64,000 bases of DNA from Sulfuriferula thiophila. GTDB taxonomy: Bacteria > Pseudomonadota > Gammaproteobacteria > Burkholderiales > Sulfuriferulaceae. Shown here piece after piece: positions 24,445-34,282 of the stretch (within the stretch, counting starts at the first letter, position 1; the number at the start of each line of letters is the position of its first letter). The DNA lies in contig NZ_BHGL01000001.1 of the NCBI RefSeq assembly GCF_003864975.1, forward strand, positions 62,001 to 126,000, given 5' to 3'. Under the pieces are notes generated by a model, which ran no database searches, was not told where the DNA came from, and saw only the letters and a program-made list of their open reading frames with translations. Both the position numbers and the translations under genes were made by a program.

Positions 24445-25620
24445 ATGCCTGCATTTAGTCACTATGATTTAAGTTTACTCAACCCATCGTTTGACTCTCC
24501 GCTGGTTGACGTTTTGACCGAGCTGGAACATTTGCGTCGTCTGCAACTACATGGCACAACCCCGGCACCGGTTTTTTTCCAGCTTAAAGACATCTTCCAC
24601 ATGCTGGAAAGTTTAGGTTCGGCTCGTATTGAAGGCAATCACACGACGTTGGCTGATTATGTGGAAAGCAAGCTGGAAGGTACGCAGCAGTCACCATCTG
24701 ACCAGCTGTTGGAAATGGAAAATATTGAAGACGCCATGGAGTACATTGAGGAAAATATTCACCCCAATGATGGGCTGACAGAACACTTCATTCGTGAACT
24801 ACACGCTATCGCGGTAAAAGACCTGGTACGAGAAGGTGATGCTACGCCAGGGGCATACCGTCAGAAGCAGGTAATCATTGCACAGGCAGAGCACTTGCCA
24901 CCAGAACCCATACAGGTGCCACACTATATGCAGGAGTTGGTGGCGTTTATCAATGAAACTCACCCGCCAAAATATGACCTCATCAAGGTGGCGTTGGCGC
25001 ATCATCGTTTCGGCTGGATTCATCCATTTGGCAACGGCAATGGCCGCGTAGTTCGCCTGCTAACCTATACTTTACTGATTAAGTATGGCTTCAATGTGAA
25101 AACTGGCGGAAGAGTATTGAACCCGACAGCAGTTTTTTGCAATGACCGCGATCAATACTATGCCATGCTGGCACGAGCCGACACAGGCACCTCAGAAGGA
25201 CTAGAAGCTTGGTGTATTTATGTATTGCAAGGCGTTCTGGAAGAATTACGCAAAGTTGATCGACTGACTGACTTCAGTTATTTGAGTGACAAGATTCTTA
25301 CACCTGCACTTGCTTATGCCAAGGACAGAATGCTCATCACCCCGATAGAAGAAAGCGTGTTACAAATAACCGCAAAAAATGGCGTGGCCAAGGCTGCTGA
25401 TCTGGCAGCTGCCATGCCTGGTATGTCAGCTGCACAGCGTACCTATCAAATTAAAAAATTAGTGGAGCGAAAGATGTTGCAGCCGATCAAGGAGGGGGCG
25501 CGCCAATACACTATCGGCTTTAGTAGCAATTACCTGATGCGGGGTGTAATTCGTGCTTTGTCGAATGAAGGGTTTATACCCTCAGCACTGAATGAAACTG
25601 ACGGGGTCAAACTCGATTAA
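24445..25620 (+). CDS. Fic domain protein, class II (N-terminal inhibitory helix)
   Basis: Predicted AMP- or nucleotide-transferase of 391 residues. The complete Fic active-site motif [12 protein letters not shown] is at residues 193-204, with the catalytic H193. The autoinhibitory motif SARIEG is at residues 59-64, in front of the Fic core, which marks class II. A winged-helix-like C terminus (around residues 310-355) suggests DNA binding or autoregulation. It lies downstream of the restriction operon but is separated by 301 AT-rich bases, so it has its own promoter. The target is unknown. Confidence 0.9.
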   Translation: MPAFSHYDLSLLNPSFDSPLVDVLTELEHLRRLQLHGTTPAPVFFQLKDIFHMLESLGSARIEGNHTTLADYVESKLEGTQQSPSDQLLEMENIEDAMEYIEENIHPNDGLTEHFIRELHAIAVKDLVREGDATPGAYRQKQVIIAQAEHLPPEPIQVPHYMQELVAFINETHPPKYDLIKVALAHHRFGWIHPFGNGNGRVVRLLTYTLLIKYGFNVKTGGRVLNPTAVFCNDRDQYYAMLARADTGTSEGLEAWCIYVLQGVLEELRKVDRLTDFSYLSDKILTPALAYAKDRMLITPIEESVLQITAKNGVAKAADLAAAMPGMSAAQRTYQIKKLVERKMLQPIKEGARQYTIGFSSNYLMRGVIRALSNEGFIPSALNETDGVKLD

Positions 25621-25783
25621 TCTTTATTCGTTGATTCCATTTTCTATTTTATGAGAGTTGCCTTTAGTAAGCAGGTAATCGCCTTGGAATGGTAGACGCA
25701 ATTGCACGCGAGCGCATGCTACTCAGGTTCAGCGATCCGAGATGGCGCATGCGCCGTTCTCGCAGACGATCTGGGCATTTTGT

Positions 25784-26404
25784 TTAAGTTTCGGTATCCA
25801 CTGCGCAGCTTTGAGGCGGATCTCTTCGCGTCGTTCGGGTTAAGCCACGAATGTATTTCGCATCGATTTCAAACCACAGCCCCTGATAACGCGCCATTTC
25901 TGCAATGGCGTTCTCGGTATTTTCACCTTCAACAATCACTCTGTAGGCGGCAACCATTAACCCTGTCCTATTTTGCTCGGAACGACAGTGGATATAGATA
26001 GGTTTGGGCTGTTGACTGACGATCGCAAGGAAATGCGCAACGTTATCATCTTCAATTGACGGGAATAGCGCGAAAGGTTCCCAATCATGTATGCGAAAGT
26101 AACCCACCGTGTACTTGGGGGTGTTTTGGATGCTGGCTTGACTAAACGTGTGCAAATCATCATGGAGCAGTTCAAGATTTACAATCGTGTGAATGCCATG
26201 GTTAACGAGCCACGCAGCGCCTTCCTCATCAGGGCTCGCTCCGCGCCACAGCACATCGGGCGTTACCACACAGAAATTTTTAATACTTTCTGAGCCTGGG
26301 CCAGCAATGCATGGACTCGCTGAGGATGCGCAACCACTCATCAAGAGCGCCAGCGTCAGGGTGAAGAAAACCCAGCCTCTACGAATAATGCCAGGTGAGC
26401 GCAT
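25784..26404 (-). CDS. Lipoprotein with tyrosine/dual-specificity phosphatase motif
   Basis: Protein of 206 residues. A signal peptide ends in the lipobox LMSGC (Cys25), so the protein should be lipid-anchored outside the cytoplasm. The active-site loop HCRSEQNRTG (139-148) fits the HCx5R signature of cysteine phosphatases, with nucleophile C140. VVTPDVLWRGASPDEEGAAWL resembles the entry of bacterial dual-specificity-like phosphatases. The substrate is unknown. It converges on the fic gene. Confidence 0.8.
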   Translation of the reverse strand: MRSPGIIRRGWVFFTLTLALLMSGCASSASPCIAGPGSESIKNFCVVTPDVLWRGASPDEEGAAWLVNHGIHTIVNLELLHDDLHTFSQASIQNTPKYTVGYFRIHDWEPFALFPSIEDDNVAHFLAIVSQQPKPIYIHCRSEQNRTGLMVAAYRVIVEGENTENAIAEMARYQGLWFEIDAKYIRGLTRTTRRDPPQSCAVDTET

Positions 26405-26458
26405 ATCAGTCTTTCTGTGGATGCCCAGCTTGGAACGATGGGTGGCCCTGGAGCAGGG

Positions 26459-26964
26459 CTATTTGAGTTTCAGGTCTTCCCGCTTTGCATCCGCCATTGC
26501 TTCAGGCTCCAGTTCTTCGGCAGAACGGTTAAGGTGTATGAATAAGCCCCATGAGGCGAGAAGTACACCTACCCCAACCAGGATGCTCGCGGCGTATGGA
26601 AGCTGTGCGGGATTTTCGTGTATGGCACGGAACGTGGCAACAAGCCCTTCGATGGACAGCGCGACCACGACAACCACAAAAAATCTGGACAAAAATCGTC
26701 GTACTCGGGTTGGCGCGCTGATGTTGGCGTCACGAATAACCTCTTCCTCAATAATGTGGTCTGGGCAATCTGTAGCGCGACAACGGCAGCGGCTAACAGC
26801 CCGATAGCTTCGATAATCGTTTGCGCTGCGCCCCGGTCCAGATTGATGGCAAAGGCCATCCATCCCATGTGGGCAGCAATTGCAATGAGCATAAGTGCTG
26901 CGCAAGCAAAGAGAAATGCCATCAATCCATGAATAATTCCGAATAGACGCATGAGATTTTTCAT
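26459..26964 (-). pseudogene. Frameshifted small membrane protein gene
   Basis: The N-terminal part reads from the ATG at 26964 and gives two membrane helices up to ALQIAQ. The remainder (IIEEEVIRDANISAP, one or two further membrane helices, and an acidic tail ending AKREDLKLK) is in another frame. The frames meet at about 26756-26760, where five bases (ACCAC on the coding strand) lie between the two halves. One lost or two gained bases would explain this. It is either a decayed gene or a sequencing error; rejoined it would be a protein of about 168 residues. The function is not known to me. Confidence 0.72.
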
Positions 26965-27140
26965 TTACACATCCTGTGGAATTTTTATATTGCGGATATG
27001 CACAGTATCAATGTATTTTATTGATGTGAAAAGGTTTTTATTTATTAATTGTGGTGATAGGTGAATTTTTTCTGCGTATAAGTGTGGTTAAACTAGTTCT
27101 TGTTTCTGACGCTAATGCAGCAGAACAACAACAGTCGATT

Positions 27141-27704
27141 TCAATTGCCGCTGTGCAGTTCGAATTTGACCTGTTCCAGAAAATCGGCAGCAAAGGCTGC
27201 ACCGATCTTGGAGTCACGCAAGGCCATGTGCCAGTGCGCCACTGCAGCCATGAGTTGATCTGCATTGTGGCAACGCTGGATACGGCTGATGACTTCTGCG
27301 CCCATCAATCCCAGATAGGTATTCGCGGTGGTGATCATGAAGTGTTTCACGTTCTCGATAAAATCCGGCGGCTGATTTAGTTGCGGCGGGGAGATGATGG
27401 CCGGTTTGCTGGACGTAGCCACCAGATTTATATCATCGAGTCTCTGTTTTGGTTTCAGTTCAATACGGTTCGCCTGCTCGCGCTGTTCGTCGGCTAACAC
27501 GATAAATCCGCTTTGCATCAGGAAGGGTACGGTCTGTTGTAGCTCTGGAAGCGGTATTGCATTGGCAATGATGCCTATGCTTTTCGCACAATCCATCAGT
27601 ATCAGCGCGCTGCGTTGCCGGGAGAGCAGGCCGTGGTGACGGCTACGGATTTCTTCCTGGCCTTTGGCTGTTTTGCAGTAAACAAGATGCGGATTATCAG
27701 TCAT
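27141..27704 (-). CDS. Conserved hypothetical protein
   Basis: Protein of 187 residues from the ATG at 27704, which has AGG about ten bases upstream; an earlier ATG at 27755 adds 17 unlikely residues. The N-terminal part (YCKTAKGQEEIRSRHHGLL, then LRSALILMD-like text) resembles small winged-helix-type proteins of betaproteobacteria that I cannot name. The middle is Pro/Gln-rich and the C-terminal third is helical. No catalytic motif is seen. Confidence 0.65.
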   Translation of the reverse strand: MTDNPHLVYCKTAKGQEEIRSRHHGLLSRQRSALILMDCAKSIGIIANAIPLPELQQTVPFLMQSGFIVLADEQREQANRIELKPKQRLDDINLVATSSKPAIISPPQLNQPPDFIENVKHFMITTANTYLGLMGAEVISRIQRCHNADQLMAAVAHWHMALRDSKIGAAFAADFLEQVKFELHSGN

Positions 27705-27812
27705 GACACGACCTAAGTAATCAAAGATGATGATTCTAAATGGCAAATGCTGCAATAATATGAAGGCAAATACAGGGACTGTGTTGTATTCTATTTTGCG
27801 CCTATTTCAGGT

Positions 27813-27818
27813 ATAGTC
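27813..27818 (+). promoter_or_regulatory. Probable -10 element before the glycine riboswitch
   Basis: TATAGT about 13 bases before the first aptamer. No good -35 is found at the normal spacing. A start near 27825 would produce a leader beginning with the aptamer. Confidence 0.4.
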
Positions 27819-27830
27819 TTGGCTTGTCCG

Positions 27831-28036
27831 CAGTGTCTGCGGGAGAGTGCAAATCGTTGTCAGCTTAGGCTACCCGAGATTGCCGCCGAAGGCGTAATTC
27901 ACCCAGAATCGCTCAGGCCCCCGAACCGCAAAGCACAGGACATCTCTGGAGAGCGACGCGAACAGCGTCCACCGAAGGGGCACACGGCGCGATCATCGTG
28001 CTGTAATCTCTCAGGTAAATAGGACAGGGGGGTGAT
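27831..28036 (+). ncRNA. Tandem glycine riboswitch (gcvT element)
   Basis: Two consecutive aptamers can be read. The first opens GCGGGAGAGTG and has the core GCCGCCGAAGGCG and CGCTCAGGC. The second opens CTCTGGAGAGCGACGC and has CACCGAAGGGGC and AATCTCTCAGGTAAATAGGAC. These are the conserved core elements of the glycine riboswitch, with a short linker as in cooperative tandem forms. It lies 37 bases in front of lipA. No clear terminator hairpin follows, so translational control or another mechanism is possible. Glycine binding normally switches on glycine-cleavage genes. Confidence 0.93.
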
Positions 28037-28072
28037 GATGGCACATCGTTACCACTTTTATATTTACCGACT

Positions 28073-29005
28073 ATGACTATCAATACCATCAACATAATCA
28101 CCGAGCCAGCCCGTCAGCCCAATGCCGTGCGTATGCCTATCTGGATCCGGCAGAATCTGGGCCAGGATGTGCATTATGGCAAGACCGACGCCGCCGTGCA
28201 TGAACATCGCCTGCATACCGTGTGTGAAGAAGCGCGTTGCCCTAATCGCGGCGAATGCTGGAGTCGAGGCACCGCGACCTTCATGTTGCTGGGCGATACC
28301 TGTACGCGCGCCTGCGGTTTTTGTGCCGTAAAAACCGGCAAGCCCGGTTTTCTCGATACTGATGAGCCGCGACGTGTCGCCGAAGCCGTGCTGGAACTGC
28401 AATTGCGCTATATCGTGCTGACTTCGGTTAACCGCGACGATCAGGCTGATGGCGGTGCGTTAATTTTTGCCGAAACCTTGCGCGAATTGCGCGAACGCGA
28501 CGGGCAAATGGGTATCGAGTTTCTGACCCCCGACTTTCAGCAGAATCAGGCTGGCGCGGTAGCTACGGTGATGCAGGCGCTGGCCGCATTGCCGCCAGCG
28601 GCGCGCCGCGATCTGGTGTGGGGGCATAACGTGGAAACCGTGCCGCGCCTATATCAGACGGCACGCCGCGGTTCCAAATATACACGCTCGTTAAGCCTGC
28701 TCGAATTGGCCGCGCAACAGCCGGGCGTCGCGGCTAAATCCGCACTTATGCTTGGCCTCGGTGAAACACGCGACGAGGTGCTGGCTGTGTTGCGTGATTT
28801 GCGCGATGCGGGGGTATCGAGGGTGTCGCTGGGGCAGTATTTGCGCCCATCCCTGGATCATTTGCCGGTGATAGCCTATATCCATCCGGATGTGTTTACT
28901 GAATACGAAAACGAAGCGCGCGCCATGGGCTTTGACTGGGTCAAAGCCGGACCGCTGGTGCGCAGCAGTTATTATGCGGAAGAAATTCAACAGTTATCAC
29001 TGTAG
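28073..29005 (+). CDS. lipA: Lipoyl synthase
   Basis: Radical-SAM enzyme that inserts two sulfurs into octanoyl groups on carrier proteins such as GcvH. The 310-residue protein has the auxiliary cluster cysteines C51, C56 and C62 (CEEARCPNRGEC), the radical-SAM cysteines C77, C81 and C84 (CTRACGFC) and the C-terminal RSSY motif. It is placed between a glycine riboswitch and the gcv genes, so it is probably dedicated to, or co-regulated with, glycine cleavage. No lipB is seen nearby, unlike the usual lipB-lipA pair. Confidence 0.96.
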   Translation: MTINTINIITEPARQPNAVRMPIWIRQNLGQDVHYGKTDAAVHEHRLHTVCEEARCPNRGECWSRGTATFMLLGDTCTRACGFCAVKTGKPGFLDTDEPRRVAEAVLELQLRYIVLTSVNRDDQADGGALIFAETLRELRERDGQMGIEFLTPDFQQNQAGAVATVMQALAALPPAARRDLVWGHNVETVPRLYQTARRGSKYTRSLSLLELAAQQPGVAAKSALMLGLGETRDEVLAVLRDLRDAGVSRVSLGQYLRPSLDHLPVIAYIHPDVFTEYENEARAMGFDWVKAGPLVRSSYYAEEIQQLSL

Positions 29006-29022
29006 TTTTTATTTAGGGCTAT

Positions 29023-29736
29023 ATGCATCTTTGTTACTTTGATGAAAACAAACATACTCCCGAGAACCCGCATTTCTTTCTTGGTGGGTTATTGATTCCT
29101 GATCAAAAAGCGATTGAATTTGAAAACACGCTGGGACAGATTGCTTTCAATTTTTTTGGTGCTCGTTCGCTGATCCAGGCCAATGAATTTCACGGGAAAG
29201 AATTGTTTCATGGCAAAGGTAATGCCAAGGGACGGAAGCTGGAAGATCGTGTACGGGTATTTCAAGATGTGGCTACTTTTGTTACTGATAACCATATTCC
29301 TGTAAGAATGGTTTGTATTAATGTTGAACGGCATCAGCAGAAATACAAATATCCGATACCGGCTTACCGATTGGGTTTGATGTTGATTCTTGAGCGATTT
29401 GTTGAGTACCTTGATCAAGCAAATGATTTGGGATTGGTATTTGGGGATTATGAAGCTGATGAAGTAACAGGTGCAGTTGTGGATTTTTCAGAGTACAAAA
29501 CACAAGGCAAAACACCAATGTATTTTGGTAAGCCGCTGGGACGACTGCTCGATACTGTTTACTTTACCCAGTCACACCATAGCCGTTTCCTGCAAGTTGC
29601 TGATTTATTGGTGTATATGGCAGGGCGATATGAAAATCGCACGGATATACCTGACCGTTGGCATGAGAATGCTGTAAAAGATGCGTGGGAAAAAATAAAG
29701 GCCAGCGGAAATGTAAATATACAGCGCTGGCCTTAG
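29023..29736 (+). CDS. DUF3800 domain protein
   Basis: Protein of 237 residues beginning LCYFDENKHTPENPHFFLGG, the acidic YxDE-type N-terminal motif of DUF3800. It carries the conserved late motif LQVADLLVYMAGRYENR. The family is thought to have an RNase H-like arrangement of acidic residues (here the early Asp and later Glu/Asp). It is often found in mobile or defence contexts, and no biochemical role is established. It starts 17 bases after lipA, inside the glycine-cleavage locus, where it has no obvious metabolic role. Confidence 0.8.
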   Translation: MHLCYFDENKHTPENPHFFLGGLLIPDQKAIEFENTLGQIAFNFFGARSLIQANEFHGKELFHGKGNAKGRKLEDRVRVFQDVATFVTDNHIPVRMVCINVERHQQKYKYPIPAYRLGLMLILERFVEYLDQANDLGLVFGDYEADEVTGAVVDFSEYKTQGKTPMYFGKPLGRLLDTVYFTQSHHSRFLQVADLLVYMAGRYENRTDIPDRWHENAVKDAWEKIKASGNVNIQRWP

Positions 29737-29884
29737 AGAATTAGGAACGACCAGCCCCTTAGGGGGAGGGACTCGCTTTGGAACGAGTACACTAGTCGCG
29801 CAAACATAATAGTTAAATTAAATATTTCAGTCAACTAGATGCTTTGCGTGGTGCAAACGGATTACAGTAAATGACAGGAAAACA

Positions 29885-30961
29885 ATGTTAAAGCAGACTC
29901 CACTGAATGCAGCACACCGTGACATGGGCGCCAAGATGGTTGATTTTGGCGGCTGGGATATGCCGGTCAATTACGGTTCGCAGATCGAGGAACATCATCA
30001 GGTGCGCAACGATGTCGGCATGTTCGACGTGTGTCACATGCTGGTGGTAGACGTAAAGGGTGACGACGTGCGCGGTTTCCTGCGCGGGCTGGTGGCCAAC
30101 AATGTGGACAAGCTCGCCGTGAGCGGCAAGGCGCTGTACTCATGCATGCTCAATCCTGAAGGTGGCGTGATCGACGATCTAATTATTTATTTCATGACCG
30201 AAGACTGGTTCCGTATCGTGGTCAATGCCGGTACTGCGGACAAAGACGTGGCCTGGATGCAGAAACAGGCAGCAGGGCGAGCGCTTACTGTCACCCCACG
30301 CCGCGACCTGGCGATGATTGCCGTGCAAGGCCCGCATGCCCGTGCCAAAGTATGGGAAGCCATTCCCGGTGCGCAGGCGGTGACTGAAGCGCTGAAACCG
30401 TTCAATGCGGTGGAATTCCAGCAGTATTTCATTGCCCGCACCGGTTATACCGGCGAAGATGGTTTCGAGGTCGTGTTGCCGGTAGCGGAGGCTGATGCGA
30501 TGTGGCGGCATCTGGCTGATCTGGGGGTGAAACCCATTGGTCTGGGCGCGCGTGACACCTTGCGTCTGGAAGCCGGGATGAACCTGTACGGTCAGGATAT
30601 GGACGAAACCACCAATCCGCTGGAAAGCGGTCTGGCATGGACGGTAGACCTGAAGAGCGAACGCGATTTTATTGGTAAAGCGGCATTGCAGTCGCGTGAC
30701 ATCAACATGCAGCTGGTCGGTCTGGTGTTGCTGGACAAAGGCGTATTGCGCGCTCATCAGGTGGTCAATACCAAACACGGTGCCGGCGAAATCACCAGCG
30801 GCACTTTCTCTCCGACTTTGCAGCAATCCATCGCGCTGGCACGTATCCCGCTGGGCATTGCGCCGGGTGCCGAAGTCGAAGTAGCGGTACGCGATAAACA
30901 GCTTAAAGCGAAAGTGGTAAGCTACCCGTTCGCACGCAACGGCAAGTCATTAATTTCCTGA
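29885..30961 (+). CDS. gcvT: Glycine cleavage system T protein (aminomethyltransferase)
   Basis: Transfers the methylene carbon of glycine from GcvH to tetrahydrofolate and releases ammonia. The 358-residue protein opens [29 protein letters not shown], has MFDVCHM and contains the folate-binding stretch [12 protein letters not shown]. An AGGAAAA ribosome site precedes the ATG. It is separated from DUF3800 by 148 bases, so it may have its own promoter. Confidence 0.97.
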   Translation: MLKQTPLNAAHRDMGAKMVDFGGWDMPVNYGSQIEEHHQVRNDVGMFDVCHMLVVDVKGDDVRGFLRGLVANNVDKLAVSGKALYSCMLNPEGGVIDDLIIYFMTEDWFRIVVNAGTADKDVAWMQKQAAGRALTVTPRRDLAMIAVQGPHARAKVWEAIPGAQAVTEALKPFNAVEFQQYFIARTGYTGEDGFEVVLPVAEADAMWRHLADLGVKPIGLGARDTLRLEAGMNLYGQDMDETTNPLESGLAWTVDLKSERDFIGKAALQSRDINMQLVGLVLLDKGVLRAHQVVNTKHGAGEITSGTFSPTLQQSIALARIPLGIAPGAEVEVAVRDKQLKAKVVSYPFARNGKSLIS

Positions 30962-30991
30962 TTTTAGACAGACAACCTAGGAGTAACACAG

Positions 30992-31381
30992 ATGAGTATC
31001 CCGGCAGATTTGAAATACACCGCTTCCCACGAGTGGGTTAAGACCAATGCAGATGGCACCGTCACCGTAGGCATCACCGCCCACGCTCAGGATTTATTAG
31101 GCGACATGGTGTTTGTGGAAAACCCGGCCGTCGGCCGCACGCTGGCTGCAGGCGAAGAATGTGCCGTAGTGGAATCGGTTAAAGCGGCGTCCGATGTGTA
31201 CGCGCCTGTCGCCGGTGAAGTGGTTGCCGCTAACGGCGATGTCGAAGCTGCGCCTGAAGCCATCAATGCAGATGCTTATTCCGCATGGATGTTCAAGCTC
31301 AAGCCGGCCAACAGTGCAGATGTCGATGCTTTGATGGATGCCGCGGCGTATCAGGCGTTGGTTGAATCCGAAGCACATTAA
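30992..31381 (+). CDS. gcvH: Glycine cleavage system H protein
   Basis: Lipoyl carrier of the glycine cleavage complex, 129 residues. The lipoylated lysine is K64 in [19 protein letters not shown]. It shuttles the aminomethyl group between GcvP and GcvT, and is the natural substrate for the lipA gene upstream. A TAGGAG ribosome site lies upstream. Confidence 0.97.
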   Translation: MSIPADLKYTASHEWVKTNADGTVTVGITAHAQDLLGDMVFVENPAVGRTLAAGEECAVVESVKAASDVYAPVAGEVVAANGDVEAAPEAINADAYSAWMFKLKPANSADVDALMDAAAYQALVESEAH

Positions 31382-31408
31382 TTTCAGATAACAGAAACAG
31401 GACTTTTC

Positions 31409-32755
31409 ATGCCATTTATTCCGCATACCGATGAAGATGTGTCCCAGATGCTCGCCGCCATCGGCGCGCCGTCGATAGACGCATTGTTTGATGAAATCCC
31501 CGAGGCGCTGCGCAGCGGCAAGCTCACGCAGGTGCCTGAGGCACTGACCGAAATGGAAGTCAGCCGCCTCATGCACGAACGCGCAGACCAGGATGGGCGG
31601 CAGTTGAATTTCATCGGCGCGGGGGCGTATGAACATCATATTCCGGCCGCGGTATGGCAAATTACCACGCGTGGCGAGTTCTATTCGGCGTATACCCCGT
31701 ATCAGGCGGAAGCTTCGCAGGGTACGCTGCAACTGATCTACGAATACCAGACCATGATGGCGAGCCTGACTGGTATGGATGTGTCCAATGCTTCGCTGTA
31801 TGACGGCGGTTCGGCGCTGGCCGAAGCGGTGCTGATGGCGGTGCGCGCGCATAAAGGTGCGATGCGCGTACTGATGCCGAAAACCGTATCGCCGCTGTAC
31901 CGTTCGGTGGTGCGTGCGATGGTGAAGAATCAGCATATCGAACTGGTGGAGCTGGATTATGACCTCGCCACTGGCACTACGCCAGTGCCGACTACCGACA
32001 TGGGTGACTTTGCCGCGTTGGTGATCCCGCAGCCGAATTTCTTCGGCGCGCTGGAAGATGTCGATGCGCTGACTGACTGGGCGCATGCGCACGGTGGTCG
32101 CGTGATTGCGCTGACCAATCCGACCAGTCTGGCGCTGTTCAAGGCGCCGGGTCAATGGGGTACAGCCGGTGCGGACATCGCCACCGGTGACGGCCAGCCG
32201 TTAGGTGCACCATTGTCCAATGGCGGGCCGTATTACGGTTTCATGACCTGCAAACAGGCGCTGGTGCGGCAGATGCCGGGCCGTATCGTCGGGCGCACCG
32301 TCGATCTGGAAGGCAAGCAGGGTTTTACCCTCACGTTGCAGGCGCGCGAGCAGCACATCCGCCGCTCCAAAGCGACCTCGAATATCTGTACCAATCAGGG
32401 GCTGGTAGTAACGGCATCCACCATTTACATGAGTTTGCTGGGGCCGGAAGGCTTGAAGCGGGTAGCGGCTAGCTCACACGCGAATATGCGCAGCCTGCTC
32501 GTGCAGTTAAGTGCCATTTCCGGCGTGAAGCAGGCGTTTGCCGGGCATTATTTCCATGAAGCAGTCGTGCAGCTGGATCGTCCGGTAGCGCCAGTGCTGG
32601 CAGCCATGCAGGCACAAGGTATTTTGGGCGGACACGATCTCAGCGCGGATTACCCTGAGCTGGGCAATGCGTTGCTGATCTGCGCCACGGAAACCAAGAC
32701 CGCTGCCGATTTGCAACGCTATGCGCAGCAATTAAGCCTAGCCCTGAGCAAATAA
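31409..32755 (+). CDS. gcvPA: Glycine dehydrogenase (decarboxylating) subunit 1
   Basis: N-terminal half of the split P protein, 448 residues. It has the typical beginning [19 protein letters not shown], the stretch [13 protein letters not shown] and the region [20 protein letters not shown]. It pairs with gcvPB as an alpha2beta2 enzyme. The two-gene form rather than a single gcvP is found in many bacteria including some betaproteobacteria. Confidence 0.97.
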   Translation: MPFIPHTDEDVSQMLAAIGAPSIDALFDEIPEALRSGKLTQVPEALTEMEVSRLMHERADQDGRQLNFIGAGAYEHHIPAAVWQITTRGEFYSAYTPYQAEASQGTLQLIYEYQTMMASLTGMDVSNASLYDGGSALAEAVLMAVRAHKGAMRVLMPKTVSPLYRSVVRAMVKNQHIELVELDYDLATGTTPVPTTDMGDFAALVIPQPNFFGALEDVDALTDWAHAHGGRVIALTNPTSLALFKAPGQWGTAGADIATGDGQPLGAPLSNGGPYYGFMTCKQALVRQMPGRIVGRTVDLEGKQGFTLTLQAREQHIRRSKATSNICTNQGLVVTASTIYMSLLGPEGLKRVAASSHANMRSLLVQLSAISGVKQAFAGHYFHEAVVQLDRPVAPVLAAMQAQGILGGHDLSADYPELGNALLICATETKTAADLQRYAQQLSLALSK

Positions 32756-32768
32756 ACGAGAGACGACC

Positions 32769-34217
32769 ATGCTGATATTTGAACATTCCCGCCCTAAACG
32801 TGCCGCTCATGCACAAATGCCTGCGCAGCTAGACGATTGCAGCGATTTGCCTGCACACTTGTTGCGTCAGGATGTGCCGCAGTTGCCGCAAGCCTCGGAG
32901 ATGGATGTGGTGCGCCATTACACACGTCTGAGCCAGAAAAACTTCTCCATTGATACGCAGTTCTACCCGCTGGGTTCCTGCACCATGAAATACAACCCGC
33001 GCGCCTGTAACAGTCTGGCGATGCTGCCGGGCTTTCTGGCGCGGCATCCATTCGCTCCGGCAGCAACTGGCCAGGGTTTCCTTGCATCCATGTATGAGCT
33101 GCAGGAAATGCTCAAGGACGTCACCGGCATGGCCGGTGTGTCGCTGGCGCCGATGGCTGGTGCACAAGGCGAATTCGCCGGCGTGGCGATGATCCGCGCT
33201 TATCACGATGCCCGCGGCGACGATGCGCGGCGCGAAATTATCGTGCCGAATGCGGCACACGGCACCAATCCGGCCACCGCAGTGATGTGTGGCTATACTG
33301 TCCACGAAATCCCGACCGACAAAGAAGGCGACGTCGATCTGGAAGCATTGAAAGCAGCCGTGGGGCCGCATACTGCCGGACTGATGCTGACTAACCCGTC
33401 CACACTGGGTGTATTTGAAAAGAAGATTCAGGACATTCAGAAAATCGTGCACGATGCCGGCGGCCTGCTGTATTACGACGGCGCCAACCTGAACGCGATT
33501 CTGGGTCGTGTCAAACCTGGCGACATGGGCTTTGATGTGATTCACATGAATTTGCACAAGACTTTTTCTACCCCGCATGGCGGTGGCGGACCCGGCGCAG
33601 GGCCGGTGGGTGTTGCCACGCGTCTGTTGCCATACATGCCGGTACCGGTAGTGACTAAGGAAAATGACCAGTATCGCCTGCTGGTGGAAGGCGATATTCC
33701 TGCCACGATTGGCCGCATGAGCGCCAATCACGGCAATGCCGGGGTGCTGCTGCGCGCCTACATCTACGCGCGCATGCTGGGCGCAGAAGGCATGCATCGT
33801 GTCGCTGAATTCGCTACGCTGAATGCCAATTATCTGCTGGCCGAATTGCAGAAAGCCGGTTTTGATATTGCGTTTCCTACCCGTCGTGCCAGCCATGAGT
33901 TCATCGTTACCCTGAAGAAGCTCAAGGATGATACCGGCGTTACCGCAATGGATTTTGCCAAGCGTCTGCTGGATTACGGCTATCATGCGCCGACCACGTA
34001 TTTCCCGATGCTGGTACCGGAGTGCCTGCTGATTGAGCCTACCGAAACCGAATCCAAGGAAACGCTGGACGCATTTGTGGTGGCAATGAAATCCATACTG
34101 GCAGAGGCTTACGCTACGCCTGAGCTGGTAAAGGGTGCGCCTTATACCCAGCCTGTACGTCGCCTCGATGATGTCAAGGCCGCGCGCGAGCTGGATCTGG
34201 TGTGGCGGCCTGCATGA
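32769..34217 (+). CDS. gcvPB: Glycine dehydrogenase (decarboxylating) subunit 2
   Basis: PLP-binding half of the split P protein, 482 residues. The Schiff-base lysine is K264 in [16 protein letters not shown]. The region [10 protein letters not shown] near residue 70 is also diagnostic. It decarboxylates glycine and loads the aminomethyl group on GcvH. Last gene of the glycine-cleavage operon. Confidence 0.97.
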   Translation: MLIFEHSRPKRAAHAQMPAQLDDCSDLPAHLLRQDVPQLPQASEMDVVRHYTRLSQKNFSIDTQFYPLGSCTMKYNPRACNSLAMLPGFLARHPFAPAATGQGFLASMYELQEMLKDVTGMAGVSLAPMAGAQGEFAGVAMIRAYHDARGDDARREIIVPNAAHGTNPATAVMCGYTVHEIPTDKEGDVDLEALKAAVGPHTAGLMLTNPSTLGVFEKKIQDIQKIVHDAGGLLYYDGANLNAILGRVKPGDMGFDVIHMNLHKTFSTPHGGGGPGAGPVGVATRLLPYMPVPVVTKENDQYRLLVEGDIPATIGRMSANHGNAGVLLRAYIYARMLGAEGMHRVAEFATLNANYLLAELQKAGFDIAFPTRRASHEFIVTLKKLKDDTGVTAMDFAKRLLDYGYHAPTTYFPMLVPECLLIEPTETESKETLDAFVVAMKSILAEAYATPELVKGAPYTQPVRRLDDVKAARELDLVWRPA

Positions 34218-34282
34218 TAAGGCTGAACTAATCACGCATAGTTTGCTGGTGGAATACATGGAGCGGAAACAGTCTGATGTAA

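Noticed and set aside
25683-25755. tRNA-Leu-like fragment (GGAATGGTAGACGC, later GGTTC) downstream of fic
   Set aside because: No acceptor stem, anticodon loop or full cloverleaf can be drawn, so neither a tRNA gene nor a convincing attachment site is supported.
17503-25783. Mobile element or prophage carrying the restriction island
   Set aside because: No integrase, transposase, flanking tRNA or flanking direct repeats were seen, so transfer is only suspected from gene content.
29755-29800. Hairpin-like CCCCTTAGGGGG and ACTCG...CGAGT upstream of gcvT, considered as terminator or second riboswitch
   Set aside because: The stems are short, there is no T-tract and no conserved aptamer core is visible.
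31097-32155. 352-residue antisense frame across gcvH and gcvPA
   Set aside because: It crosses two well-supported genes and has no motif or start signal.
32829-34259. 476-residue open frame on the minus strand across gcvPB
   Set aside because: It is fully antisense to a clear glycine dehydrogenase gene, rich in His/Arg/Gln as expected for a shadow frame, and has no recognisable domain.
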